Assembly (NCBI RefSeq): GCF_016545825.1
Contig: NC_052619.1
Location: 10,989,501-11,053,500, forward strand
DNA: 64,000 bases
Direction of reading: 5' to 3'
Source: Eucalyptus grandis
Taxonomy: Eukaryota; Streptophyta; Magnoliopsida; Myrtales; Myrtaceae
Positions 25,694 through 37,452 of the stretch are shown here, in pieces (positions within the stretch are counted from its first letter, which is position 1; every line of letters starts with the position of its first letter). The position numbers were made by a program, and so were the translations under genes. The notes below the pieces were generated by a model that made no database searches, had not been told where the DNA came from, and saw nothing but the letters and a program-made list of their open reading frames with translations.

Positions 25694-27369
25694 GTCAAGA
25701 GTGCATTTGGAAACTGCTTTCCGGAGTTTTCCAAGGAGTTTTGGGGTTAAAGATCTTAGGTAAAAATAGAAGTGTTTGGGAATTTTTTTTTTGAAGAGGC
25801 TTAATCCAAGCCTTTAAGCATTTTTAAGGCTGAAAGTTCAAGACAAAATAGTAACTTTGGCTTTTCAAAGATTTTCTGCATGTTGGGGTCATTTAAAGGA
25901 AAATTTTATTTTGCCCTCATACCGTCACAAATTTATTAAATTCCAACTTAGGTCCCCTAATGCATCACGAGGTTTTACTAGTCCGGGTGTGCTAATATAG
26001 GACGCTGTGAACATGCTCTCCCCTTCAGATCTGAGCGAGACTCGGCATGTAATAATGCCAGCATTAAAGCCGATGAGGACGTAGCGAAAAGAATTCCAAA
26101 AAGCGGAGGATGACGGACGTCTCGGGTACCGACCTCCCTTTTGAAACTCTTGAAAGCAAAAGAGACAAAACGACCCATGGCTCTATCGAGCGGTCGATTC
26201 GCGTTCCCAGCTCTGATAGGTCCATTTACCGGTATCTCCGAAGGGAGAAGTTGATGGTCAAAACTCAAATATATGACAAGACTATGAAAGATCCGTTTTG
26301 TCATCGCCTTTTAAGAGAGAGAAATTAGATGCTGACTAAGGTCCGATGCACACAACGTAGGCTCAGTCTCGCCCCTAACTTTTTGACAAGACGCACGTCC
26401 TTCCGTGACTTGATGCGCTTCTGCGGGTTTGATCTGTGCGTTTTGCTGCCAAAAACCTGTTCTCGTCAAATCAGAGAGCTACGACCACCGATTTCGGGTG
26501 TCCAATGTCGAAACGAAAACAGGTGACCCTTCTTACTGGTCGCCCGGAGATGGCAGTCCCGAATTTGACCGTGATATTTTTTCCTCGTGCTTTTTGAGAC
26601 TTCATTTGAAATCCGTTGCTCGTTTTCACCAGATTGTGCCCGCATGATTGACGGACAAACTTTTGAAATTCGTAACTTTATTGACTAATTTAAGTTGTTG
26701 AATTTTTCTTATCAGGAAAAATTATATAGAGTTAAATTTTCACGTCATTTAACGGATCTAACAACTCGTAAATACACGCACTTTTCTCCAAATCTGATCT
26801 TGATCCTCGAATTAGTATTCCATCCAATTAAATTGCGAGGGTTGACTCCAGAATTGAGAATATATATATATATAAAAGACTTTGGAAACTGTAACCTTGT
26901 ATTAAACGAACGAAAATTTATTAACTGGATATATATTATATGCCTATCTCACACCACGAATCCCCAAATAAAATATTAGGTCAAAGGAGAGAGAGAGGAG
27001 CAACGGACAAGCATCGCTCGTACCTGGGACGCGTCTCAGCTAATCATCACCTAACGTGAGCACGAACAAGCACAAAAGTTAAAATAAAAAAATTAAAAAT
27101 AAATTTTCTGACGGTTTCCATTTTGAAAAAAATGACAAATCGGTTTTTAATTTTGTTTAGATATACATTATGCTTTATAAAAATTTTAATTTATTTAATA
27201 TAATTTTGAAATTTTTGTATATATTTAATGAACAAAAAGTTTGCAGGCTCACGATATATACGAGTCGAAGTTTATGAACTGTGACATTATTTATTCTATT
27301 TTTATTTATTTTTTTAACTATTATCGTGACAGAGAATCCATAAATATTTCCTGCCGAAGAATATGATTC
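25694..27369. other. spacer with no recognised gene
   Basis: 25694-26000 is AT-rich. 26000-26650 is moderately GC-rich with short frames on both strands but no family resemblance. 26650-27360 is AT-rich and leads into a promoter-like region. Confidence 0.45.
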
Positions 27370-27689
27370 CGCAGTTAAAATTTCAGACGAAGCTCGATCG
27401 AACTCCCCACATCGCCTTCTCTCTCTCTATCTCTCTCTACGCGTTCAATCATTTCATTCGTTTCGCCTTCCTTCTGTCGGTGCTGCTCTTACCCGTTCGA
27501 CAAAATCCAGTGCAGAAGAGAGAAAGAAGAGAGAGAAAGAAGAGGGGGCTCGCTTCCGCATTCTCTTTCGCCGCGCTCCTTCGTCCGAAGCTTCGCGCTT
27601 CCCTCGGTCGGCCCGCGGCTGCTTCCCCTTTTCCGTTGATCCGGAGGGGGAGATCGGCTCGATCCGGCCGTCGGATCGGCGGAGGAGAG
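27370..27689 (+). promoter_or_regulatory. 5' leader of the unidentified gene at 27690
   Basis: A sharp change from AT-rich DNA to a CT-rich then GC-rich stretch (CTCTCTCTCTATCTCTCTCT near 27418) just before the first ATG is typical of a plant 5' UTR. The start site itself cannot be placed. Confidence 0.45.
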
Positions 27690-30600
27690 ATGTCTTCCTT
27701 CCAACGGCGTCGCCGGCGGCGGCGGAGCCGGAGCTGCCAACGGCCGCAACTACCTGAGCACGAGGTGACGAAGATGGACACCTCGCCGGGGTCGCCATCA
27801 AGTACGGCGTCGAGGTTCGTCGGCTTTCTCCCGTTTGGCGCCCGCGCGGTTCGTTTTTTCGTGTGCTCTAGATCTTCGTGCGGTGAGGATTGAGGTTGTT
27901 CCTGGGTGACGGGGGGATGGCTCGATTGGAGTGTGGTGGCTTGGGTTCCGAAGGGAACGGCTTGAGACGAGCGCCTTCCGGAGTTGGTTGGTAGGAGTAG
28001 GATCGCGTGCTTTTGTATTTCGCTCCCGGATGAGTGGAGGTTGCTGTCCGGACTGACTTTGACTGGCAATGTCGGAATGCTAGAAGAGCTAATTTTGACC
28101 TGCATGAGGCTTGTGGGTTGCTGGTGTCTGTCCATGGATAATGGCTCGGCTTAGGTTGTGTAGAATTTGCGCAAAACTTTGATGTGTTTTTTCTGGATCA
28201 AATCCTTTAATTTTTTTTAAAAGGAGTTGAAGTCATTTTTAGGCCGGCTTATAAGAGTGAAATGTGTCGTGGAGATGGAAGTAAATAAGGCATTCCGTGG
28301 TTATCGAGTCTCTGCAGTTTCTGATGCCGATAGGCTATCCTGTAATCTTCTCATGGGGTTTTGCATGTGACGGGAAATGCTCTTTCCGCATCAGTCATAT
28401 GAAATGATATGCCTGGTGATAGTCTCGTTGTACTTCAAGGATCAGAAACTAATCTGGCATGCCAGTGAGGTTTTTTCCCTGTGTAATGGTTAGATTTACC
28501 CTAGAACATTGTTCTACATTTGCTACTATTTAGCATATTGCACCTCTCCAGAGACTACATCCTTTATGGTCAAGTAGCTACCTTTTGCATTCCTTCTTAT
28601 GGGATTAGTCACCAGAATAAGTGTTCCCATCTCAGATTTGTGATATAGCTAAAGGAATGTGTGTCACTTATGTGATTCACTCAAGGTTATCTTGCTCTTC
28701 TAATGGCTTTTATTTTGCTGCATAGGTCGCAGATATAAAAAGGATGAATGGGTTAGCCACTGATCTTCAAATGTTTGCTATGAAGACGTTATGATACCGT
28801 TACCAGGAAGACATCCACCTTCCGCCATCCCGTCTGATGACTCTGGTTCTTCAAGGTATTGTGCAATGATGCTTGTTATATTAAGGACATTTTACGAAGA
28901 CAAGACTCTTGTATTTCTGAAGCAAAAGACTGCAAAATACCTATGCTTTGGATTGCTTTTTTGAAAGGTCCCTATCTTGTTTATCATAGCATTGTGGTAT
29001 ATTCTCTGCCCATCATTATTTAGTGGTTAAAACCTTAAAAAGAACAAGGATAACCAGAGTAGTTCGATACCTGACAAGCCTTTTCTTTTAACAAAAATTA
29101 TGTGGTCATGTTAATGAGTACCTATTTGAGTGCTTGTTAAGCATACGTAATAAATGACGATTTTTTTATACAATTAGTACATGTGCCCTAGGACAACCAT
29201 TGCATTGTAAGTAGTAAATATTCCTTTGGTAGGTACGTACCAAATTGCTTTAAGGGCACTTTCAACAAAGTCATTCAAATGTGGCTACTGCACTACTGAC
29301 TAATCTAACGAGGGACTGCAATGTACTCTAGAAAACATGCTGGGATTTGTTGTTCCCTAACTATTTAAGGAGTTCTAACAGAATCAAGACATCATAGCCT
29401 CAAGGAGACATCCTCTGGGCCTTCTCCATGGGAGATGGCTGACCTTTTTCAGAAATATGCACATGGTCCCGAAAGATGCAGAGCTAATGTTTCTCGTTAT
29501 GTACTTAAGATATCTAATCCCCTAGATTTCGTGGAGTTTTATAATTGCTGTCATTCCCTTTTACCACCAGACGCCAAATTTATGCACATTTGAGTGTTTT
29601 AAAGAGCAGCTGAAATGCTAACTTGGGCAAGATGATCACCGGATGAGTGGGCCTTGGTGATGGCAAAGTTAAAATTATTGTGCTTCTGTGAAACCTAATT
29701 GACCAGAAACAATTAAACGGAAAGGAAGAAAAACTACCTGTCCTGTTTTTTCAAGGACTTGGAGAGCAATTCCTGGTAGATAAAATTTCAAGGAACAAGG
29801 AGTTGATCCATTAAGTTTGATTAAAACTATTGTTTCCCAATATTCTTCTGCTTTCATTCCTACAGAATTATTCTTTCCATTGCCGTGTGAAATTATTTCT
29901 ATGTAAGAACCACTTTCCTGGTGAAAGTTGATGCTGCTCACTAATAACTGTTCATCGACTCCTTGTGCTTGTCTACTCATTGTGGCTGTAATGCAAGAGC
30001 AGAGTTGTGGAGGGAGAATCTTGTCTTGGTTTTCATAAAGGCAGAGATTGCCAAGTCTTTACTTAAATAGTAGTCATTGTTATGGGATGTTTATCAACTG
30101 AGATTGTCAAGGCTTCTACCTTTCTTTTTTGGTTGGATCAGGGCTTCTACCTAAATGTATTGGATATGGGAGACAAAAGATGATAAAGCTTTTCTGGCTT
30201 TTTGTCTGAATTTACATTTCTGTATGTGGAAAGAAGTATGAATATCTTCATATGCCTGGTGCCATTAATAAGTACTGCTCCTAAGTGATGAAAGAAGAAG
30301 ATCATTTTTTGTGGTGCCTCATTTTTCACTTGTTAGGGATAATATTCTGTACAATCATCTCTGCACATTATACTGTATGTGACTAATAAGGCTCAAATTG
30401 TTTGCAGAGAGATGGGTGCAAAAATATCACTCACATCGAACCACCCTAATATCTTGGACTCCTTAGAGTCTCTAAGATTGAAACCACCTCTAAAGGTCTC
30501 TCCGGCAATGAACACCTTGCAAAAATTACTACGGCCTTGATTTACGGAATAAAAGAAGTGTAGAAGGCATGGAAATGACTGCTTTAGAACAGGAACCCCT

Positions 30601-31081
30601 TACATCTTTGACAATGGATTGCCTCCTAAAGCCTCAACTTTTCCTGAGTCATCTTACAAGACTCGAAGTTTAGGTTTTTCCCAAGATGGAGTTGCAGACT
30701 ATGGACCTCTTTACAGATTCTGGGACGTATGAGGGAGAGAAATCTAGTGAAAAGTCTGTTCGGAGGCGTCAAAAGGCGGAACCGGGATTTAGGGGTTGGG
30801 ACTCAGAAAGTTGTTGAAAGAAGAAAACAGTGGTGGAAGACGTAGCAGTTTCTCCACAATAACAGGAAAGGGTTTGGCATTGAGACCAAAATCAGCCAGT
30901 CGAACATCGCTGACTGGTGATGTGGAGTCAAGCTTGTCGAATGCTATCCCTCTTGGTATTGGGGATTCTGTAATGGTCGATGAACCTGTTGGAGTACGGA
31001 AGGCCTCGCTTATCTAGCTCTCCAGGGATCAGGATGGCCGTAGGTCCTCATCCATTTGGTCAACTTCCAACTGGAACTTGA
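27690..31081 (+). pseudogene. conserved-looking plant gene, function unknown
   Basis: Not identified. Exon 1 (27690-27814) starts with ATG and encodes a Gly/Ala-rich stretch (SNGVAGGGGAGAANGRNYLS in one frame), then EVTKMDTSPGSPSSTAS in another. Exon 2 (about 28726-28855) encodes RMNGLATDLQMFAMK, then RYQEDIHLPPSRLMTLVLQ after a frame change. Exon 3 (about 30410-31081) encodes EMGAKISLTSNHPNILDSLE, SLRLKPPLKVSPAMNTLQKL, a Ser/Lys-rich middle and GPHPFGQLPTGT before TGA (31079-31081). Exon borders match gt...ag and the phase joins Q to E across intron 2. At least five frame changes are needed, so it is either decayed or carries indel errors. No signal peptide or membrane segment is visible; Ser and Arg/Lys richness suggests a soluble, perhaps nuclear protein, which is only an inference. 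Confidence 0.5.
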
Positions 31082-32158
31082 AATCAGACTTGCCAGTACT
31101 TTCAGCTGGCAACCATCACCGGACCACTTTTTTAGGGCCTCCCACTAGCGATGTCTGGCCGTAGGAACAAAGCAGTTTTGATTAGCCGTAAAAGCTCGCA
31201 CATATACGTCATTTATTTATTTGGATTTCTGATTTAATGGAACAAGCGCCAACGTTACGCCACACATTCATATGTTACCGCCCTGAAATGTACATTGAGG
31301 GAAGAATGAAGGAAACTCCTGGTGAGGTATAGGATATAGATCATTGTGCCAACTCCACGAGGTCGACGGTCAACAGCCTGAAATGGGCAGGCTATCGTAC
31401 CGCTATTCTATTCTTGTATTTCCTAATATTTGTAATCTCTGTGTCATCCAAATTGATTGAATTTGTAAGTACTGCACCGCAATAATCTGTGGTCGACTAT
31501 GCATTAATGAAGAATGTATCACCATTTGTTACTGTGGTCTGCGCCGTATGCTTTTGGGAGTGACTGCTGGATGATTGCAGGTTCATGTCATTACTAACTT
31601 TGATGTTTGGCATTAATGCGTGGCTACCGAAACTCCTAAGTAAGTTCACTTTCACGAGATTCTCTCTTCTCGTCTCGTGGTTATATAAGATCACATGTTC
31701 AGTGATGGTTAATTACCGAGTCTCCAGAAATTATCACCTATGTGAAATGAAACGATCATGAGGCCGTCACGATTTCACAAAAATAGGTAGCAAGGTTCTT
31801 GCATGTATAGTTTTTTTTCCAAAGGGTAATGTCATCGGGAGGTTATTGAATTTTTTCTTGATGTTAAATGTGATCCTTGAGTTTTTTTTTTTTTTTTTTA
31901 TTCAGTTTAGGCTAAGGACTTTCGAAAATCACCTCAATGTGGTCTGTTCATCAAACGAAGAACCTTTTAACACGTTTCTGCTAACGTGGAATGTCACCTC
32001 AGCAATGACCAGCCAAAAATAAGAACATGGAAATCATCTGCAGCATATAGAACCCAAGCTTACTAAACAACTCTGTATTAAGATCGGACAAGGAACAAAA
32101 TTTTCAAAAATTCCCAAGACAAAAAAATTCATATTGATGTTAACTTGGTTCATGTTAC
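31082..32158. other. convergent intergenic region
   Basis: Lies between the 3' ends of the unidentified plus-strand gene and the minus-strand succinate-CoA ligase gene. It should hold both 3' UTRs. No gene seen. Confidence 0.5.
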
Positions 32159-35100
32159 TCAGATTCTAACTACTGACAAGCCCTTTTGCTTTAACACATC
32201 AAAATAGCAGCGCCAATCTTTGCTGGGGACTCTACTACTGTAACACCGGCTTTCGAAGTGCCTCGATTTTGCCCTGAGCTGTGCCTTTGCCACCTGACAC
32301 AATAGCTGCAAGAAGGCGAGATATGGGACCTCAATTCTAAGGAGAAACAAGAACGTCCTAGGGTATTTCTCAACTGCTGGATAGAGTGACAATGTGTTGA
32401 GAGTAGTAAATTGGAGGAAATGTCACCTCCAGCATGACCCATACGACGACCAGGGGAGCAGTTAGACCGGCAATAAAAGCAACGACGGTTTCTCTGTCTT
32501 GCTTTCCTGTTTGATTGATCACCAAAGACAGTTCAGTGACAGTATAGGAGAAGAATTATATGGGGCAGCGGAGCATGACTCAGTTTTTGCAAGTATAACT
32601 CTTCCCAAACACACAAGACATCACAAACTCCAGACAAATGAACATTTTCACAATGAACAGGTGATGTTAAAGCAGAAGAACTCAAACAATGACAAATCGC
32701 AGCTCAGTAGTCGTACAAAAGTCCCTATGTAAGAGTTTTGAATAATTATATAAGAAAACAGGTATCCTTGGCACTTGTTAAGCAATCACCGATGAGCTTT
32801 ATGAATGTGAAACAAAAAAGTCTACATTTTGAATCCTCTTGGGGACATGTCAAAACATTACACTTAATTCAATTTTAATGACTTGAAGATACAGATTCTC
32901 TCTTTATAACAGCACTTAGAAGAAGTGATTAGTGCCCTCAGGGTACTGATTGACAGTAAGTAAACATTACTAAACTTCTTTGTAAAGTTGCCTGCATGCA
33001 TGAACAATCCGTACCACTAGTGAAACAAGAGAGCTTTCAGCTGTCAGTTAGTTGTTCTCCTGTAGTCTAAAAATTTACTATGAACCATCTCTGAAGCAAA
33101 AGCAAGCATTATAAGTACAGGGCCATGTTTCTTTCAAGTTGCTCGGACAGCAAGAACGTGTTGCAAGCAATCTCCAGAAGTAATGAAAATATCTTCATTA
33201 AAAGTACATGAAACAGCAAATAAAGCATTCCAAATATGTAGGAATCTTATCTTTGGATGCGGAAGACTGAATAATCAAACAAAAGCGCCAGTTATGCCTA
33301 TCTTTTCATTTTGTCATGAACTGCCAAGATTCATCAAAGGGTAGAAAAATAATTCTCACCTTAATAAATGCAGCAGCATCTTCTTCAGCAGTTCCACCTA
33401 TTTCACCTATTAGAATAATCCCTGGAAGAGCACAAGTGTCAGGTATCTATGTTCAAGAGAATTGTATGAACAGAATTAGAGGATCACCAATAATTCTAAG
33501 AGAATTGATGCAGTGATGAAATTATGAGGAGAGATTCACTAGGGAATCTATACCAGTTCAATCGAAACCAAGTGAACATACACTCTGTGAAAAGAATATA
33601 CTTGCCACTACATAAAAGAGTATCGTGATCTAAGCCAAACAAAGTTCAAAATAGATTAGATGAACAGCAGGCCAAGTGGACCAAAATTGTGTTAGTCTCC
33701 TGGATCCTAGTGCTCCCTTTTTCTCATACAAGGAATTCTCGTAAGTCACAATCCATTCTCCTAGAATCTTAGACCAAATAGATGATTAGGAATAATAAGA
33801 ACGTGTCTGTTCACAAGCTTTCGCTGAGTGGCAGATTGAATAATGAGAAAACAATCATGAACAACCCCAATTGAATTATGAGCATACTAACTGACATTTT
33901 GGACATCTACCTTCTGTTTGAGGATCCACAACGTAATCTCTCGAGGCAGTCAACAAAGTTGGTCCCATTGAAAGGGTCACCACCTGTTCCCCACACATGT
34001 GGATTGTCCAAGACCAACTGCAGTCGTTTGAAAACCTGCAAGGAAAAGGGAAGACAGAAAATAATATAATTTATGTCATCCCACTAGGCATATCTATATA
34101 ACTGCTATTCAAGCAAACAAGAATCCACAAAAATCAAATGACCAACGAGGCCCACAAACAAAAATTGACAAGTGAGCTAAGTGACAAATTTCCAAATTCA
34201 GCAAGTACTCATAAGATGGATACTGCCACTAAAAATATTGGACATAATCCAGGCAGATACAGATTAGACGCAAGCTGTACTTCAACTAACATTTAGATGA
34301 TGTGAGGGCCCAAGGGCATGATTAAGAAAATGAAAACAAGAGTTTCCACCAGGAAAAGAAACAGAGTCAGTATTTGATTAGAGCAACTGCAGGGCCAACT
34401 TTGTCCCAAAGAATTAGCAATGCATTGTCAAATTTGGAGTCACCCCTGACAGAAACAGTACAAGGCACAACCTATGCATGTACTATCATGTAAACATGAA
34501 TAATAAAGAATTTCTGAAAAGAGATCGGAAGGCAAGAATGTCAAACTGACAAACAATTCTCCTAATAAAATCTTTAATTTCTTCAATGGGCTTTTCAAAA
34601 AGGAACGTGCATTTTGAGAGAGAAAACACTAAACCATTAAAGGGATATGAGAAGTCCAAAAGTGATACTGCTGCATATGTTGCTGGATAACTAATTAATG
34701 TGCAGCAGTGTAAATCTAATCAATTCTGAACCAAGGAAATTTTAGGAATGCCATGATATTCCTGCTAAAAATAAAGAAGACTTACTGCTTCATAAGTCAA
34801 AGGTCCCAGAGCGGGACACAATACCCACACGTCCTGGTTTGTGTATGTACCAGGCATAATGCCTATTTTACATTCTCCAGGTTTAATAATACCAGGGCAG
34901 TTAGGTCCAATCAGTCGTGTCTTGGATTGCCTGTTCAGAGCATGCCTTGACTCGAACCTGGAATCATAAGCATACATTTGTTATGTCCAACTTCGGATAT
35001 CAGGAGTCACAAATTCATAATTAGTATACAAACCCTGATAAGCAAACCATTTACTTGTACAATTATTCAAAAAAGAATCGCTAAGTAACTAAACTAGTCC

Positions 35101-36558
35101 AGAATGACCAAAGCATATTTTCGCTTGAAAGAAGAAATTATGTTCATCAGTTTGACTTTAAATCACAGAAAATGTGGATCTTTTTTATGAATCTCAGGAT
35201 GTCTCATGTTCAACGACAACATTTAAACTATCCATACTTGAAACTTAGAGAGAGAGAGAGAGAGAGCGCGCCTGGGGAGAAGGGGGGGTTTAGAATAACA
35301 GTTCTTGACTTCTAGTTTTTGCAAATGTAAAAGGAAGTCAAAATCCTAACGTTGTATTAATGTTCCCTGAGTATCATATAAAAAAAAAAATCAATTGTGG
35401 TTGAAATTTAAGTTCTTTCAAACTCAATTAGCCTTTAAATGCATCAATCCTTCCTTATCAATCATCAACAAATAAGCATGGGTTGTTTGCCCATACCAGG
35501 TGAAAGGGTATAATTTAGAATACCATATCATGCTGAGGAATCCCTTCCGTGATGCAAACAACAAGATCGAGCTCAGCTTCCATGGCCTCCATAATGGCAG
35601 CAGCAGCAAATGGAGGCGGAACATATACGACTGAAGCATTAGCCTTAGTTTCAGCCTTCGCTTCAGCAACCGTATTGAAAACCGGAAGGCCCAAATGCTC
35701 TGTTCCGCCCTTCTTGGGAGTCACACCACCCACCTGTTCCCATAAAGTACATTAAATCTTATAATCAACTCGCAAGACACTCCCAATCCCAAGTACCATA
35801 ACTAATTCAAGCGATTCAAACTGTCGTCCACATTGACTTAGCGCTCAAAAGAGGAGAATCATCTCGCGACAGATTTTCGCATTAGAAGCAAGACTAAAAA
35901 GAAAGGCTTCATCATACTCTACAATGCAACCGCTTAAAAAATCTTCATGCAACTGGACAGATTTACCGGTGGACCAAAAAGAAGAAGAAAGAAGTGCTCA
36001 AACAAAACTGGCATGTACGGGCAACGTGGACACGAAGCGAAGCCAGTGCTCCAAAGCAAAAGCTCGAACGAGCTACGTCTTCAACAGTTCCAGATCATCC
36101 GCTTGAAACACAACGATAGTACCGACAATCGCCTATCAAACCTACCGACTAGCACAACAAAACTGGCACCGAAAAAGCTCGGAGCGCCGCGACACGTCAC
36201 GCCGACGCCGCAACGTCCGACTCCGAAGCCGAAACGGAAGCCGCCGCCCGGTAGAGCCAAAAAAAGGAGCGGAGAAATGACATGCGCGCCGGCAAGGAGA
36301 GAGAGAGAGAGAGCGCGCGCGAGAGAGGCTCACCATCTTGGTGCCATACTCGATGGCCTGCTCGGTGTGGAAGGTGCCGTTCTGGCCGGTGATGCCTTGG
36401 CAGATGACGCGGGTGCTCTTGTCCACGAACACCGCCGGCTGGTGCGACGCCGCGGCGGCGGCGTAGCTCCGGGCCCGGGACGACGCGAGGCGGCGAGGAG
36501 AGGGACGGCTTCTCGATGCGATCGAGCCGACGAGCTTGGTCACCGCACGTCGAGCCAT
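32159..36558 (-). pseudogene. succinate-CoA ligase alpha subunit, mitochondrial, frame-broken
   Basis: The alpha subunit carries the CoA site and phospho-histidine of the TCA-cycle step succinyl-CoA to succinate in the mitochondrial matrix. Seven exons: 36334-36558, 35524-35733, 34786-34957, 33911-34035, 33360-33421, 32427-32506 and 32159-32305. Exon 1 gives an Arg/Ser/Ala-rich transit peptide ([18 protein letters not shown]) and the CoA-binding [13 protein letters not shown]. Exon 2 (210 bp, intact) gives [10 protein letters not shown] and EGIPQHDM. Exon 3 gives [19 protein letters not shown]. Exons 6-7 give RRMGHAG and AIVSGGKGTAQ, with the active His in GHAG, then VTVVESPAKIGAA. Single-base indels occur in exon 3 (three), exon 4 (about three), exon 6 and exon 7, so as written no full protein can be made. 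Exon order and splice sites are all correct, so sequence error is a real alternative to decay. Confidence 0.85.
35247..35266. repeat. (GA)n microsatellite in the ligase gene intron 2
   Basis: About nine GA units followed by GCGCGCC. A similar GA run sits near 36299-36313 in intron 1. Confidence 0.85.
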
Positions 36559-37211
36559 CGATTCGAGTCCCCGCCTCCTCTCTCTCTCTCTGCGCGTCTC
36601 TCTAGGAAAAGCGCTCGGTCGAGGGGGACGTCCTCGCGAAGTCGCAGGAAGCAGCGGAGGTCCTGACAATCATGGGCTTTTTTTCCGGGCTCCGATGGGA
36701 AAGGACTGGGCTTATGGGCTCGAGCCCATTTTACAACGCATCGAAAAAGCGCGTATGTTATAGGGAAATATGAATAAAAGGGAAATGAGATTTAGGGAAG
36801 AAAAATTCGAAATCCTTCCAAGATGAGGAAATTTTCAATTTAAATTTAGGAGGCGCGAGAGATTTCGTAATAAGATGAGAGTTTCTTCGCACTCTTTCTA
36901 AATCGAGTATTGGTAAATTGCTGCTAACTGGTTCTTTCGTCTCGGGGGTTTATTGAGTTCCGCGATTAGACAGCATTGATTGCGATCAGTCTGAGCTTCT
37001 TCTGAATGCTATAGTCTTTGCTACATGATGATACATTATGCCTTTTGAGGATATATAGTCATGAAACATTATGGCCAGTAGAACAATGATGAAAGAACTC
37101 AGCACGATTTAACTCGTGCTCTTCCCTTGTGTTACATCGCACCGAACCGGTGCCACGAGCAATGGAAATCCATTCTCTCCTTATCTCGATTACAAGTTCC
37201 TAGACAAACTC

Positions 37212-37249
<38 letters not shown>

Positions 37250-37452
37250 CTTCCAATAGAATAAAGAACGGTGGGTTAGGAAGCAACCGGCCATTATTCA
37301 TGACTAGCAAATCTACACTATACAGCTAAAGTTGACATGTCAGCACCAGATTAATGCAGAGTCGTTCGTGGGTCCGAGCAGCGAGTGATGCGAGGGAACG
37401 TTAGCCATCATGAACTACTTCTAGCCACGTGTCTGAAAAACTGAGACGAATG
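36559..37452. other. intergenic between ligase 5' end and PARC6 3' end
   Basis: Upstream region of the minus-strand ligase gene followed by the 3' flank of PARC6, also minus strand. It contains a (CT)n microsatellite at 37214-37246. No gene seen. Confidence 0.6.
37214..37246. repeat. (CT)n microsatellite
   Basis: About 16 CT units without interruption. Confidence 0.95.

Noticed and set aside
27449..28135. Long minus-strand open frame opposite the unknown gene's first exon
   Set aside because: It is an antisense shadow of GC-rich leader and exon 1, low in complexity (Arg runs) and without family resemblance.
35947..36666. 239-codon plus-strand frame
   Set aside because: Antisense to exon 1 and intron 1 of the ligase gene, GC-rich and Arg-rich by composition.
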